In this document: positions 1 through 12,039 of the stretch, piece after piece
Layout of the letters: each line of letters starts with the position of its first letter
How positions within the stretch are numbered: the stretch's first letter is position 1
DNA from: Heterocephalus glaber
Taxonomy: Eukaryota; Chordata; Mammalia; Rodentia; Bathyergidae
Length of the DNA stretch: 64,000 nucleotides
Reading direction: 5' to 3'
Assembly: GCF_000247695.1 (NCBI RefSeq)
Contig: NW_004624734.1
Location: 16,670,591 to 16,734,590 of the forward strand
Made by a program: the position numbers and the translations under genes
The notes under the pieces: model-generated
Told to the model about the DNA's origin: nothing
The model's database searches: none
What the model saw: the letters and a program-made list of their open reading frames with translations, nothing else

Positions 1-1260
1 GCGTTCTCACCCGCTCCGGTGCGGGATTCACCTCCGCGCGCAGCTGGCGACACGGAGCCCCCTAAGGTCTTTCCAGATTTGCCAGCGCTAGGTACCCATC
101 CTCGGGATCCCGAACCTGAGCTTCCCTCGGTCAGGGCAGGCGAAGGGAGGCTCCCGGAGGCAGCAGGAGCCCCGCAGAGGGCGGGCGGGGAGAAGGTTCC
201 GGGCGCGCGTTACCTGCCAAGGCCGTCGAGGTCTCCTTGCAGCCCGGGTGGTAATCCCGCTCGGCGCGGCGCCCGCCCCCAGATCCAAACTTTTGCTCTC
301 CTCCGGGTGGCGGCGGCGGCGGCTGGGGGAGCCAAGCCCGGTCGCCCGCGGCGTCAGGGCGCGGGGGAGCCGAGGCCGGAGCTGTAGAGCGGCGCGCGCC
401 TCCCCAAAGCCTGTGGGCGCCCGGGCTCGCTCTCGCCTACGTCCCCTACGGAGCCGAGGCTTCATCTTCCCCCGAGCTCAGCCACCTCCGCCTCCGGGGC
501 TCCGGCATGCCACTTTTTCTCGGCTCCGACCGCGAGCGCTCCCGCCTCCGCTCTTCCTCTGCCTCCCCCTCTCCGGACCCCAAAAGAAGTAGGGCGAGCG
601 GGGAAGGCGGTGGAGAGCGGCCCCTCGGCGGCGCCGGGACTCCCAGAGACTAAGGATCCCGGGGTCGGCGGGAGAGCCAGGCGCGCGCTACTCCGGCTCC
701 GGGGCGCGGGCCGGCGGAGCCCGGGGGGCGGCGGGGGCGGCGCGGGGCTGCTCTAACTGCTGCGGCCGCCCGGCCCGGGTCTAGAGGCTGCTCCGAGCCC
801 ACTGCTACCTCGATCCGACGCGGCCCGGCTAATGTAGGCTCCGAGGTCCCCGCCCCCACCCCTCCCGACACCCCCGGGAGGTGTTTACAGCGCTGAAGCC
901 GCGGGTTCGCCTCCGCGGCTCCCTTGCCCCTTGCTCCCTCGGTCCCCGCGCTCTGGCGCGCTCCTCGTCTTGCTCCCTTCTTTCTCTCCCTCCCTCCTTT
1001 TCTTGCTCCCTCCCTGAGTCCCTCCCACTTTTCTGGTTTAAAGAATGCTTGGGAGGAGCGGCTGCAACCCTAAGCTTTCCAAGAGGCGAAGTCAGACTGG
1101 GCTTTTTAACCCCGTCCACCCCGGAGAGAATTTCAGAGCCCTGGGGCTGCCCCTGCGGGTGCCACCTTGACCCGGCCACCGCCTCTCTCCGTCTCTCCGC
1201 GCTGCACCCGCCCCAGCCCTCAGGACCGACGCCACCCTCTGAACCCTGAGAGGCGATTTC
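1..1260. promoter_or_regulatory. CpG island, first GC-rich peak
   Basis: This stretch is very rich in G+C and in CpG dinucleotides, with GC-box-like runs and NotI-like GCGGCCGC near 762, and contrasts sharply with the AT-rich DNA that fills most of the window. Such islands mark promoters in mammals. Both strands hold only short GC-driven open frames with no recognisable protein, so it is best read as promoter plus 5' UTR exon sequence. Pyrimidine-rich tracts lie at about 965-1030. The gene it serves is not identified. A donor-like splice site on the minus strand at 214/213 suggests transcription to the left. Confidence 0.85.
214..650 (-). other. Candidate 5' exon ending in a minus-strand splice donor
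   Basis: Read on the minus strand, the sequence ends in CTTGGCAG followed by GTAACG, with last exon base 214 and first intron base 213. This fits the mammalian donor consensus well. The GC-rich sequence upstream on the same strand, up to roughly 650, could be a 5' untranslated first exon. An open frame from 465 runs through it but gives only a low-complexity Arg/Ala/Pro-rich peptide that I do not recognise. The 5' end is a guess. A chance donor in GC-rich DNA is the main alternative. Confidence 0.3.
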
Positions 1261-1740
1261 CCCCGGGTCTGTTTAACGCTGTCCTGCCAGGCGGGAGGAT
1301 CAATTGCTTAGACTCTGAGAAATGATCGAAATGTGAGATTAGAGGTTAAAAATATAGCAAGGCTCTGAACCAAAATGGCGTGATTTCAAAAGCAGACAAC
1401 CTTGGTGATGTGGCCCACCCCCACCGCCCTCGGGGGTTCCCTCGTCCCAGACCTATTTCTTAAATAAACTTTAATCAGGCATATAATCCGGAGTTTGACA
1501 TGATAATTTTAAACATCGCCACTTTCTCGTATCACCCTGGCTACTGCTTGCCAAGAGCAGCGGAGTTTTAGGTCCCTGTAGGTCGCAATGGACAATCAAA
1601 AATTCTGCTCCAAAGATTGAGGAAACAGGCTGGACAGCTAAAGAAGTCCGATCTTTCCGTTTAGCAATCTCTTTGCAAAGGTTAAGGAGTAATCTAAGAA
1701 CACCTGAGGTGTGTTTGTGTGGGGGGGTCTCTTTCTTGGG
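1261..1740. other. Lower-GC gap between CpG island peaks
   Basis: G+C and CpG density fall between two island peaks and no gene is visible. A YY1-like motif (CAAAATGGCG, 1371-1380) lies here. The AT-rich part at about 1455-1530 separates the peaks. Multi-peak islands of this kind are common around developmental regulators, but that is inference. Confidence 0.5.
1371..1380 (+). promoter_or_regulatory. YY1-like motif
   Basis: CAAAATGGCG matches the core AANATGGCG recognised by the zinc-finger factor YY1, which often sits close to transcription starts in CpG-island promoters. A second copy in the opposite orientation lies at 2416-2424. Short motifs like this can occur by chance. Confidence 0.3.
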
Positions 1741-2415
1741 GGCAGAGGGTCTGGTTTGCTCCCCGCTTCCTCGCGGCGCGCCCAGCCTACAGTAAATCGC
1801 TGTCAGGTTTTAACAAGTCCTGAGAGGCTGAATCTGAACAGAAGAGGGAGAAAGAGCCCGCGTCTAGCGCTGGACGCGCTCTCCCTGTGGCTACGCAACC
1901 CCAAGTTTGAAAGCAGCCCAGGCTCAACACCCTAGGGATCGCTCTCAGAGTGGAAGAGTCGGGCTGGGGCGGTGCCTGCCACCGGCTGAGGATGATTTCC
2001 GGACGCGTCCCTGGCGCGACTGCACACCGGGTCCTCAGTTCAAAGCCTGAGTACTTGGCACCGCTTCCCTGATTGTTTTTATTTCCTGCGCACCCCTGTC
2101 GTCTCCAGCGCTTTCATGTATTCGAGCGCCTACGTCAATTTAAAACGACTTGGAGAAACGCCCGATTCGTCTCTCAAACCACGCATGGATCCACCCAGAC
2201 GCGCGCTGACACACGCGCTCACACGTGCACAACTCGGATACAGTACACTCCTCCAACTCATGAAGGCCTGCCGAAGTTTCCAGTGCGTTATGCAAAGGCG
2301 ACTGTAAAACGCGTTGCCTTACGTGTGCGCAGCCCTCATCTCCCCAAGTCATGTAAAATAAATATCCAGGGGAGGAGGCCCCGGCGGGGGCGCTCACCCG
2401 AGGGGAGCAGTGAGT

Positions 2416-2424
2416 GCCATCTTG
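2416..2424 (-). promoter_or_regulatory. YY1-like motif, minus strand
   Basis: The plus strand reads GCCATCTTG, so the minus strand reads CAAGATGGC, the YY1 core. It sits at the start of the densest part of the second island peak. The match is good but short. Confidence 0.3.
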
Positions 2425-2448
2425 CCGGGAGGTTCCGGGAGCAAAGCG

Positions 2449-2476
2449 CCCACGGCCACGGCCACGGCCACGGCAG
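2449..2476 (+). repeat. Short tandem hexamer (CCACGG)n
   Basis: About four head-to-tail copies of CCACGG lie inside the CpG island, followed by CAGCGGCGG. In one frame it would encode alternating His-Gly and in another Thr-Ala, which explains the repetitive peptides of open frames crossing it. It is a small GC-rich microsatellite. Confidence 0.8.
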
Positions 2477-3020
2477 CGGCGGCCTCGGCCTGCAGCAGCC
2501 GCTGGCGGGAGCCCCATCTGCTCCCGAGCTTCCCAGGCGCCCAGTGTGGGTCCAGCCCGCCCCAGCGACCCTCCTCCCTGTGGTGTCTTTTCCTTGGCTG
2601 GTGCCGGCTTCTTAACTTGGCACCTTGATCTCGGGTCTGATTACGAAGGAGAAGCGATCACGCCGGCGCCCTGCGCGAGGGCGAGCTGCACTGGTCAGCG
2701 GGGCGGAAGGATCTTTCGGGGAGGTCCACAGCCCCATCCGGGACGGACACCGTGGGAGCTGGCTAGGCCTCGCTTCAGCCGCTCTACCTTCGGCTCCGGG
2801 GGGCGTCGCCCGCCCGACCCCTGCGTCCCAGGCTCGCGGCGCGGGGAACGCGGAACGAGACTCGGGTTCAGCCTCCCGAGCTCCAAGCGCCCTCGCCGCC
2901 CCCTCCCGCCGGCCAGGAAGGCGAGAGGGCCCAGCTCCGCGACCCCCAGCCCGGTAGGACCAGCAGGGGTGAGGAAAAGAACCACCCTCCCCCAACTCGA
3001 CCGAAAATGAATTAGCATCC

Positions 3021-3379
3021 ACTGCATCATTTCAGCCGCTAATCTATCCAGGGTTGCGGGCAGGGTCGGGCTGGTGACTTTCGATATAACTGCTTGATAA
3101 CCCTGGAGGCATTAAAAGCAGATGAGGAAGGGAGGTTGTTACTCTTGGAAGTTCAGAGATTTATTCTGGGAAAATGAGCTGCTAGACTCCTAGGAGCTTA
3201 GGGGATCTAGAAAAGCCCGATTCGGATCCGGATCGATGCACGTAGCGGGTAGGCAGATTTGCGAGGTGACCCAGAGCTCAGTTACAAAACTCCTTAAAGA
3301 AGGTGGATTCGACCTGCAGATAGATGGCCTTAAAGTCAGGGTGCCTCTAAGAAGCCCATTCTGCTTTGAGGGTGAGTGA
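3021..3379. other. Gap between the second and third CpG island peaks
   Basis: G+C drops here and no gene is seen. A donor-like site on the plus strand (TTTGAGG followed by GTGAGT, intron start 3372) closes the interval. With only one such site and no exon to attach it to, its use is unproven. Confidence 0.4.
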
Positions 3380-4330
3380 CAAAGCCCAGAACACCCCCAC
3401 CTCGGGTGACCAACCCCCACGGGCACCAATCCCCCCAAAGAGGTGGCTAGTTAGACCGGGCTCTAGAAACTTCACCTGGCGCCCCAGTCCCTTTACCTGG
3501 CGGCCGCGTCTCCTCGCACTGGGCTCATCCGAATCCGACAGGATCGGGGAGGTGGAAAGGGAAGAAGCTGGCTCGGCAGCAGAGGGGCTCCCGGGGCATG
3601 GTATTGTTTTAGGGGTCACCGCCGAGGTCCCTCCTGCCCATCGTCGAGAACTGCCACCCCGGTCCCGGGGCTCAGTGGACCGGGCGGAGCTGCCGCCTTG
3701 CCGCTGCTGGGCACTTGGAGCTGGTACCGGAGGTGCCCTCGAGCCCGGCCAAGTCGGTGCCTCGGCGCGGAGATCGCGAGCAATGATGTTATCTCCGAGC
3801 GCTGCTTCCTCCGCGGTGACAATGGGTGATACCGAACTCGAACTCGCAAGTGAAGGCGACAGGTTTCCCACGTACAACTAACTACAAGGTGCCCAGCCCG
3901 AGACCGTAGGCTGCTTTCCCCTCCCCCTCCTCTCCCTCCTACCAGGGAGGGAACTAACTTAACCCTGTGTGCGCCCTGCACTCCTCGCAGAAGCTCCAAT
4001 CGACTGGGAATCCGCGGGCGGCTCCAGGGGCCAGAGCTTTGTTCGCGAGCGTTTCCAGCGTGGGCGTGGAGCTGTCTGGGGCACTCGCGGGGCCAGACGC
4101 CAGTGGCGGGCTTCCTGCGCCAGACTCGAGCAGGCGAAGGAGCCCCGGCGTTTCATCCGGACCAGACCCAGCCCTCCTAGGAATCTATTTTTTGCCGCCA
4201 GTTACCGGATTTATTGAAGTTGCCAGCAAAGTTGGTTTTTTTTCTTTCTTCCTTTCCTTCTCTATCCCCCGCCCCCTGGATTATTTCCTCCCCTTGCTGC
4301 GCTTTGAAGGTTGGACCTCTTAGCTGATTC
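3380..4330. promoter_or_regulatory. CpG island, third GC-rich peak
   Basis: CpG-rich DNA continues to about 4200 and then grades into AT-rich sequence. On the minus strand two donor-like sites, GCCAG/GTGAA (exon end 3476) and CCAG/GTAAAG (exon end 3497), lie at the left end of a long minus-strand open frame (3347-3877) whose Ser/Pro/Ala-rich product I do not recognise. On the plus strand, polypyrimidine-AG acceptor-like sites end at 3945 and 3990. The area may hold alternative 5' exons. No coding exon is confirmed. Confidence 0.65.
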
Positions 4331-6299
4331 CAGCTCTAGCGTTTAACTACTATTGCGTGTGCGAGACGAATTGTGGAGTGCACCTCCCACTCGTGCTAGA
4401 TTTAAAGGAAGCTACCAGGAAAGCTGCCTCCCACCTGCCCAGCCAGGGCACGAGTAAGACAGACTACACAAACTCAAATAAGGAAGACACAGTCAGATAG
4501 TGGAGACCGAGACATCGGAAGATTGGGAGGAGGAGTGTGAATGGGGAAACCGGGAGAGAATGACTGGGTGGGGAGAGAGGCCACTTTTAGTAAAAACGGA
4601 AACACAAACGAGAATGACTGTGCAAAAACAGAACAGCTGAGTTCAACCTTGAAAGGGCAGGTCAGCTTTAGGGGCTGATTTTAATTGGCAACATTTTCCC
4701 AAATCCTTTCAAAGAGGTTAAAGCAAAGAATGTATCTGCCATGCATTTAGAAAACAGCATTGACTAAGCGTCCTGGACTCCCAAGGAGTTAACTGGAGTT
4801 GCAGGCAAGGCGTCTGGAAGAGGAAGAAAGGAAACTTAAAGAGAAACGTGTCCCTACAACGCCTCTGAGGTCACTGTCCAGCCCAAATGAGCCGGGACAT
4901 CTCTCAGAGTGCAAAACCAGATACCTTTTCAGTCTCCCTTCCGGACTAAAGAAGAAGCCTGTAGAAAGTTTTCAGAGGATGACACGTGAATCGTGCTGAA
5001 ACTGGTTGTTTTAGAAAGAGAAAGTGTGCTTTTCCACCCGATAGATGTTCTAATTTCTGTGCCACATGCTCAGGGCAATGAGACTCTTACAGGCACTTCA
5101 GATGTCTCTGGCAGCCTTGGCAGCCCACTCAGGCGGCGAGAGCTGCTTCAGCCCTCCCTGTGAAGAATTCCGTTGCAAATCCTTCCAGTTTGCCAAGGTG
5201 GCAGCAAAGCATAGGGATAGTGCTTCAAGCTCGGCAATCAAAAGGGAAGATCACATTTTAGGACAGATCTTCTACCTGTCTTTAAGGATCTGTTTCCTGT
5301 GTAAGTGTACCTAGTGTCTGCAGGAGTTTCCTTTTTTGAGACCTGGATCTGAGAGGACAGTCTAATGATGTCATCCTTAAGGACACATTTCTGTTTCAGG
5401 GCAACATGGACCTGTACAGGTTTCCCTTTCTGATTAATGCCCCTGGGGGCGGGGGGGGGGTGTGAGTCGCAGAAGGGGGGAGGGGATGGTCGCAAAGGTT
5501 TAGAATTTGTATTTTCAATCCTTGCTGTTTTTAAATTATAAGAAAACTCTGTTGTGAATATATTCTCCGTATTAAAGGATATATTGGTAGGTACTGTAAT
5601 CGGGACAAAAAAATTGAGGAAAAAACACACCAAATGTATGAAGGGAATCTTTCAAATAAAATTTTTATCCACATGGCCCATCTGAGTTAGGTTTAGAAAT
5701 CTGATGATGGGGTGTGAGGGGAAAAAAAGAGCAGGAAACGTTGTTCAGGGACTCCAAAGTGTAATAATTTTGCCCACTCATAAATTGATAATTAGATTAT
5801 TTTAATTGAGAAACTGCCACTAATACAGAAGGGTAAAGAAGAGGGCAGAGCATTAACAAAAATCAAATCTGAAATATTAAAAGAGAAAAAAAGGAGGTTT
5901 GCTCCTTAGTTATCTTTAAGATTTCAGTCCTTGGAGAAGTTTTCATTTCAACTGAAAGCAAACCCTTCAGACTCTTTCTTTACCCTCTCCCTAGTGATTG
6001 TTCCCTCCTTCCTCATCTACTCATACAGCTACATTGGCCTATCTTTCTATACATGGTGAAAGTAAAACTAACACAGTATCTGCTTCAGAAGACCATAGTT
6101 TAAGGTCAAAGCAGTGATAGTTAGGATGGTTATGTTCACTTAAGAGCCATTGCTTCTTCATTTACAAAATGAACGTACTTAAAGATCCGGGTGCAACAGA
6201 CCTTATAACATTGTACCATCGTGAGTCAGCATAGGTGAAAGTGCCTTAAAAATCTGACTTCTTGTTGTTATTAATGATATTTTCATGACATCGCATAGT
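4331..6299. other. Transition from CpG island to AT-rich DNA, no gene seen
   Basis: G+C declines steadily. Short open frames at 4799-4999, 5066-5314 and 5238-5633 show no recognisable domains and no homology I can name. A G-rich stretch stands out at 5445-5484. No repeat family was recognised here. Confidence 0.5.
5445..5484 (+). other. G-run cluster, potential G-quadruplex
   Basis: Runs of five, ten, six and four guanines lie within 40 bases, outside the CpG island. Four or more G-runs with short spacers fit the pattern of intramolecular G-quadruplexes, though the spacer between the second and third runs is longer than usual. Confidence 0.5.
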
Positions 6300-6835
6300 C
6301 TCAGCTTTCAAAACATGTGCAAATTACACCAATCTAAACCTTGTCAGCTTCCCCTAATATTATGATCTTGTATTAGCTTGGAATGTTTGTCAAAATTAAG
6401 AAACAAACATTGCTTCCTTTCTCTTAACTGCAAACTTTTCATAAGCTTTTTCATATTTCATCGTGTTTTCCATTAATGTCTCTTTCCTGTTTCAGGACCC
6501 ATCATAAGGCCTTTAGTCATCACCTCTCCTGTGTTCTGTGACAGTTATTTTCCTATATTTTTTTTATGACACTGTAAGTTTTGAAAAGTAATGATGAAGC
6601 ATTTCTCTCAGTTTGGGTTTGTCTGATATTGTCTCATGGTCAGACTCTAGTTATGGGTCTTAGAGCAAAAGTAAGTCTTACTCATCATTTCCAGTCAGGT
6701 AACATTGATTATGTTAACGTCACCTAAGATATTCTGTACTAGGTTCCTCTCATATAAGGTTATCTGCCCTTTTCACACTCTGTTCTTTAAAAGTGAGTCA
6801 CTAAACTCAGTCCACTTTCATGCATTTAGGATTTT
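6300..6835 (+). mobile_element. Decayed old L1-type LINE segment
   Basis: The order of phrases, such as CCCCTAATATTA, TTTCCTGTTTCAGGA, GTTTGTCTGATATTGTCTCATG and GTTATGGGTCTTAG, follows a consensus I remember from old mammalian L1 (L1M-type) copies in the same order. It is heavily diverged and has no reading frame. The subfamily cannot be assigned by eye. Confidence 0.5.
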
Positions 6836-9800
6836 AAAGTGAGCAAAATAAGCATTAATGTTACCTGAAACATCACAAATATGACATTGACTCAGGAATA
6901 ATCTCCCAGAGAATTCTTCCTATGCAGCATTGAAGAAAAGCCTGGAATATTTTCTTAGAAAAGCGGTGGTCTGTCTACTTATGTTGCAGCCATTTTCAAC
7001 CAATCAGTGTTTTATGATTCCCAATCCCAATCATTCTCCAAATCCTGTTAATTCTTTTGAAATGTTCCTTCTTCTCTAGTTCTCTTTTTCATAGTTTCCC
7101 ATTAGTATGATGCTCATTTCATTCTCCTTTACAGTGATATTAGCTCTCTATTAGCCTCAACAAGATCTTGGGGTTTCAGAGAGTTAATTAAATTTCCCTT
7201 TCCTGTTTTCTAGTATGCCATACAGCAACTTTTCACCTGCTAGATGCTCAAAATACACTTGTTACTGTTACAAATAAGCTCCTCTGGCAAGTTGAGAGAA
7301 ATGCATGCTTTCCTCTAAGGTGAGGACCATTGTGAGGAAATCCATGGCTAGTACATTTTGGAGAGGCGTTTTTTTTTTTTCTCTCTCAAGAGTAGAAAAT
7401 ACTCCAAATCCATGACATTCTCTTTGTGAGTATAGCTTGACCCACGTGAGCCTATGACAGAAATGCATACCCTTCTGATTTTGAAATATCATGTTATAAT
7501 AACACATAAAACATCTATAAGAAACATAAAACATAGCCACTTGTTGATAAATAGATCTAGTCTTGATTCTTTCAAAATTCACAGTCTAACAGAGACACAT
7601 AAACACATGATTATATGCTCATTACAGAAATGCAGTTTGTATGTGCAAAATATTCAGTGGCCTGAAACAGGTTTGCTCTAGTGAGAAGGCCTCATTCAAG
7701 TGACGATGAGGCTTTTTGAATAATGTATTGATTTTTACAAGATATTACGTGACATTATTTTTATATCCAGTCTTCTGCATACAGCAGCTTCACCTCCTGG
7801 AATCTTCTGTCTCATTGAAAGCCTTTTAGGCCAAGAAAATCAGTGGAAAATCAGTGTGTACATAATTGTTTGAATATCTATTTCCCCAGGCCTTGGTTTC
7901 TTTGCCTTTCTACAGGTTACAAGATGATTGTGCGTGAACAAAAACAGAAGGTACATACTGACAGGAAACAAAAGCACATTTAAACCATGGAGATTTCCTC
8001 TTACATAAACCTGCCGTTTGTTAAGCAGTTGCTCTCTGTTCCAAAGGGAAGCTGGCAAAATTTGATGCAAACATTCTCCAGCCACACTGGGAGGAATAAC
8101 TGAGGGAAAGGCCTTTTTAAAAAGAGTGTAAAAAGAGATGAAAGATCTACCCAGGGTCTTACTCAATCTTAGATACTGCCATTGTAGAAAATGTTACCAA
8201 GTTTCTGTATCTAGGTTTAATGCTCATGAAGAGAAGTGACATATTAGTCTGAGAAAACAACTTTAATTGAATGTGTAAATAAGCTTTGGCATTAAAAATG
8301 GTATGCATTATCTCCCTGCATATATTGAAATACTCCAGAAATAAACTTATACCACACATAATAAGGCAGAGACAGCTTTCAAGACTGACTTTTATCATCA
8401 CTCAAGCTTTGTCCAGTCACAAAAAGCTCAGAACTTGGAAGATCTTACTTTAACTTTCCATCATCTTATGTCCACGGTTAATGGTCCCCAGCCTCATTTT
8501 CGTCCTGTCCAATAAGCAAAGTAAAACTAAGGCTGTTGTCCATTGTGGATATATAAAGATCAACTGAAGTGAGATGTTTCAAGGCTCAAAATAAGAATGA
8601 ACTGTTGTTATTTATACAATTAGTGGGCTTTGCAGAAGGTGACACATATTTTACTCTGTAAACCTAAGCCTCTCCATGGGGAGGGTTTTACTTATGTTGC
8701 TATTTCTTGTTTTGCTGGTAATTTTCTTCTACACAACATCTCCAAGTTTCAAAGGTATAGAAGGCTTAGTTCCTGCACAGTCTCACTATATAACACTTTA
8801 GGTACCACCTCTTGCTGCTAAACTTTGACCTACCTAGGAAATTAACTTCCTCAACCCAGGAAACGCTGAGCTCCACTTTCATTTTGTCATTTAAAATCTC
8901 ACACAAATTGCTTATCCAATTTACTTTCACACTTACTCTGCTTAACGAACAGAAGTAACTGTAACATTTTTCCAGTGCTTCTTTTACTTTATTTTATTCT
9001 TCAATTAATTTAGTGCTTGAGCTTTCTGGATTTAGTCAGCTCATTTAGTTACTCAGTTGGAACGACTTGATTTCCATATTTCCCCATTCTCCACTTAAAA
9101 TTTTTTGAAAAATAAAATTAACAGTAAATCTTGATAATAAAAACTTTAAAGAAATAGTTGCTCACAGATAGTGTCTCTTCAACACTTTGAAAGTTTTGGA
9201 AGTTTCCATTAATACAGTGTTTTGTAAATAGACTAAGACTCAATTTGCCATGAGTACTTGGAGGTTTATTGTTATTTGATGTTTGTTATCCACCAATGGT
9301 ACAGGAACAGGGATTAAACTGTCATTTTGGAGCACTGAAGAGCTTGTTTTGCAGGTTGACAAAGGTCCAGGGAATCTTTTCCCTGAAGAAATCATTCAGA
9401 GCATGATTTTGGGAAAATCCTTCCCACTTTCTTTGGTGATTTAAAGAACTGCCTAGTGGATCCCAAATAGAGTATCAAGCCATAGAAAGACTGAGATTTT
9501 TCTGGTTTTGAATTATTCATTGTTTCTATGGATTCTACTGTATTTTCACGTTTATATATTGGGATTTCCTTTTTCCTTTATTGTTTTATAAATGGTATAG
9601 TATTTCATTTTTTAAGAGCAACAAATACAAAATAGGAATCAAACGTCAGAGTTGGTGGAAAGTGGAGAGCAATTAAGATTAAAATGCCACCTTTTGCAGA
9701 GCCTTTATCCCTCAAAGCTTTCCTAAATAAATTATTTTATCTGAGAGCTCCCCAGCCCACATGCACAAGACAACGTAATAAAGACTTAAGTGTGAACTAT

Positions 9801-10084
9801 ATATTCAAGTTGACAGAAAAATTGAGACCTCCAGAAGTCAGTGTCAGATCTCTGGAAGGTGCGCTACAGGATGGCTTACTGTGCTGCTGTATATTTTATT
9901 CTCACATAGGCAGGAATATTTATTCTTGTCATTATAGACAAAACCAAAGATTCTGAAAAATTTTTTGAGGTAAATCTGAATTAAAAGCTGGATTTTCCTA
10001 AGGCCACAATCCCATCCTCATAAAACACATGACTTTTAAAGCTATAAAAATAAATCCATAAAAGCTAACATTACTAGAGAAATC
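6836..10084. other. AT-rich non-coding DNA, no gene seen
   Basis: Only short open frames of about 60-110 codons without recognisable features occur, such as 7268-7582, 7840-8166 and 9684-9956, at the density expected by chance in AT-rich DNA. A T11 run lies at about 7369-7380. No repeat could be assigned with confidence. Confidence 0.5.
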
Positions 10085-10805
10085 TAAAGCAAAAATCGCA
10101 ATGAGATACTTCTTAATACCCACTGGAAAGGACATAGTAGAAAGACAGACAATAAAAGGTGCTGACAAAGAGTAGAGAAATTGGAAGATCATACATTACC
10201 AGTGGGAATGTAAAATAGTATAACCAATTTGAAAAACAGTTTGATGTGATGGTATCATAAAAGGTCAAAAATAAACAATATATGATCTCACAATTACACT
10301 GTCAGGGATTTCCCTTAGAGTCATGAAAATATGTCCATATACTTCCATACAAATGTTGTTAGTAGCATTACTCATAATATTCAAACACTGGAAACAACCT
10401 AGATGCCCATTGACTTGTGAATGCAGAGACAAAATGTGGCGTAGCCACGTAATGAAATGCTATTTTGCAACAAAAAAGAACACACTAAGGATATGTACCA
10501 CAACATGGGTGAACCTCGAAAACATGTCCAGTGAAAGAAGCTGAACACAAGTGACCAAATTAAATCATAATTCAATTTATAGAACTATGCATAGAAGATA
10601 AAGCTATGAAGACAGAAATCAGATTGCCAGCTGCTGGGTGGAGGGGGAGGGACTGTGAATTAACACTAAATGTGTATGAGGGCTCATAATGCCGTGGTGG
10701 AGATGTTCTAACATAGATTCATTGTGATGGATATGTAACTCACAAAGCTGGAAACCATGAATTATACAACGTAGAAGATATGTTTAAAAAGAATTATTTT
10801 TAAAA
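10085..10805 (+). mobile_element. L1 3' UTR fragment (old L1M type)
   Basis: The segment follows the L1 3' end in order: GCAATGAGATACTTC, AGTGGGAATGTAAAATAGT, TGGAAACAACCTAGATGCCCAT, AACATGGGTGAACCT, GTGAAAGAAGCTGAACACAA, then GCCAGCTGCTGGGTGGAGGG. These are hallmarks of the 3' part of old mammalian L1 elements in plus orientation. The copy is 5'-truncated and decayed, and the open frame at 10323-10544 inside it is repeat-derived. Confidence 0.85.
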
Positions 10806-11748
10806 AGCTAAGAAGGACAATGTCAACATCTATGAACTTTTAATCTTAGTAAATCCTTGTAGGTCCTTTTATATCACCAAGAAATAGGACTTGAATTATC
10901 TTAATAGTGGTAAATAAGGGATATAGAGTATATTAGAAATGTTAAAGGAATGCGTAAGTCTAAACAATTTCTCCTGTGGTTCCCTAGTTCTTCAAAATAG
11001 CAAGTGAATTCCAATTTGATTAAATGCATCTAAGTGATCTATAAAATCAGATCTAAACAAACAAAATATAAGTGATGTACACTTTCCATGCTATTCTCTT
11101 AAAAATGACCAAGATATGACATATATATATACACACACACTCACACATATGTGTGTATATGTATATATCCATCCCCAAAGGTAACTGTGATATATTGAAA
11201 AAATAAACTAATAAAAAGCAACAAATATAAAAGATTTGTTAATCCAAAAAGGGATTTTTTTTTAAATTTTTGCATTATCTGCTGTCTACACTCTTCTGTC
11301 AAAAAAATCTCTAGTTTTCAAATCCATGGAACATTTGTTTACTAAACTCAAGGTAAGGTGTTTATTTACTAAGATGTGTGTTTAGTAATAGGGTTCTGAA
11401 TTATTTTCACATATCCAAAGAACAATTTAATTTCTTAAAATATTCAAGAATTAGGGTTTTATTTTTTTACTCTGTCATTTTTTTTCTTTTTTTTCTGGCA
11501 ACATAAGAATACACAATACAGATGAGTTAAGAAGAAAATAAGACACAGTGTCAGTTGCCAAAGGAGTGAAAAATAAAGGCAACATCTTGTCCATCAAAAA
11601 GCTCAGATCAAGGGTCTTTTTCTTTTTTTCTCAAATGATGACAACTCCAGAGCCACCAGAAAATAAATAAGCAAAACCATAGGAGGCTTTTCTCTATGGC
11701 TTCTACTATAATGTCTGGAATTGAAAAGCATGTCATTTTACCAGGAGG
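10806..11748. other. AT-rich non-coding DNA
   Basis: No gene is visible. It contains the alternating AT/CA palindromic stretch at 11119-11168 and several T-rich runs at about 11460-11500. No repeat family was assigned. Confidence 0.45.
11119..11168. repeat. (AT)n/(CA)n microsatellite with palindromic arms
   Basis: An AT-alternating block runs into CACACA, then TCACACATATGTGTG and back to TATATGTATATAT. The two arms are complementary, so the stretch can fold into a hairpin or cruciform. Such sites arise by slippage in AT-rich DNA. Confidence 0.75.
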
Positions 11749-12039
11749 ATGGCCCGCAAAATTTTATCTACAATAGCAAAAGAAAAAATAAATTTGAATA
11801 GGGACCTGTCATATCTGTTACATTTGGATAACTATCATCATGCTTTGCTGGATGCTGCTGATGGAAATGTCCAGGAAGAATTATCTACATCTACCTTCAA
11901 TGATATAGAAGAATTCAAAGCACAGATTTATAATCCTCACATAGGAGCTTCAGAACAACTGGCATCATTGTTGTCTGTGGGAAACAGGCCCTGGTTGGTA
12001 TTCTGCGTTCATTTTTCTCAAACAGAAGTTGCCCGCTGA
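11749..12039 (+). other. Unassigned 96-codon open frame
   Basis: The frame starts with ATG in a purine-rich context (GGAGGATGG) and runs to TGA with mixed, non-repetitive codons. The product would be a soluble, mildly acidic protein with no signal peptide or membrane segment. I do not recognise the family. There is no visible promoter, and the upstream in-frame stop is only a few codons away. An exon fragment, an unrecognised decayed retrocopy, or chance are all possible, with chance the most likely. Confidence 0.15.

Larger units (their letters stand above)
1741..3020. promoter_or_regulatory. CpG island, second GC-rich peak
   Basis: High G+C and CpG density resumes and is strongest from about 2380 to 3000. 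Several overlapping open frames exist on both strands, but their peptides are low-complexity Pro/Arg/Ala/Ser-rich products of GC-rich DNA, and overlapping frames on both strands argue against any being a gene. A TATA-like AATAAATATC lies near 2355, just upstream of the densest part, followed by a YY1-like site and a short hexamer repeat. Probably a promoter or 5' exon region. Confidence 0.75.
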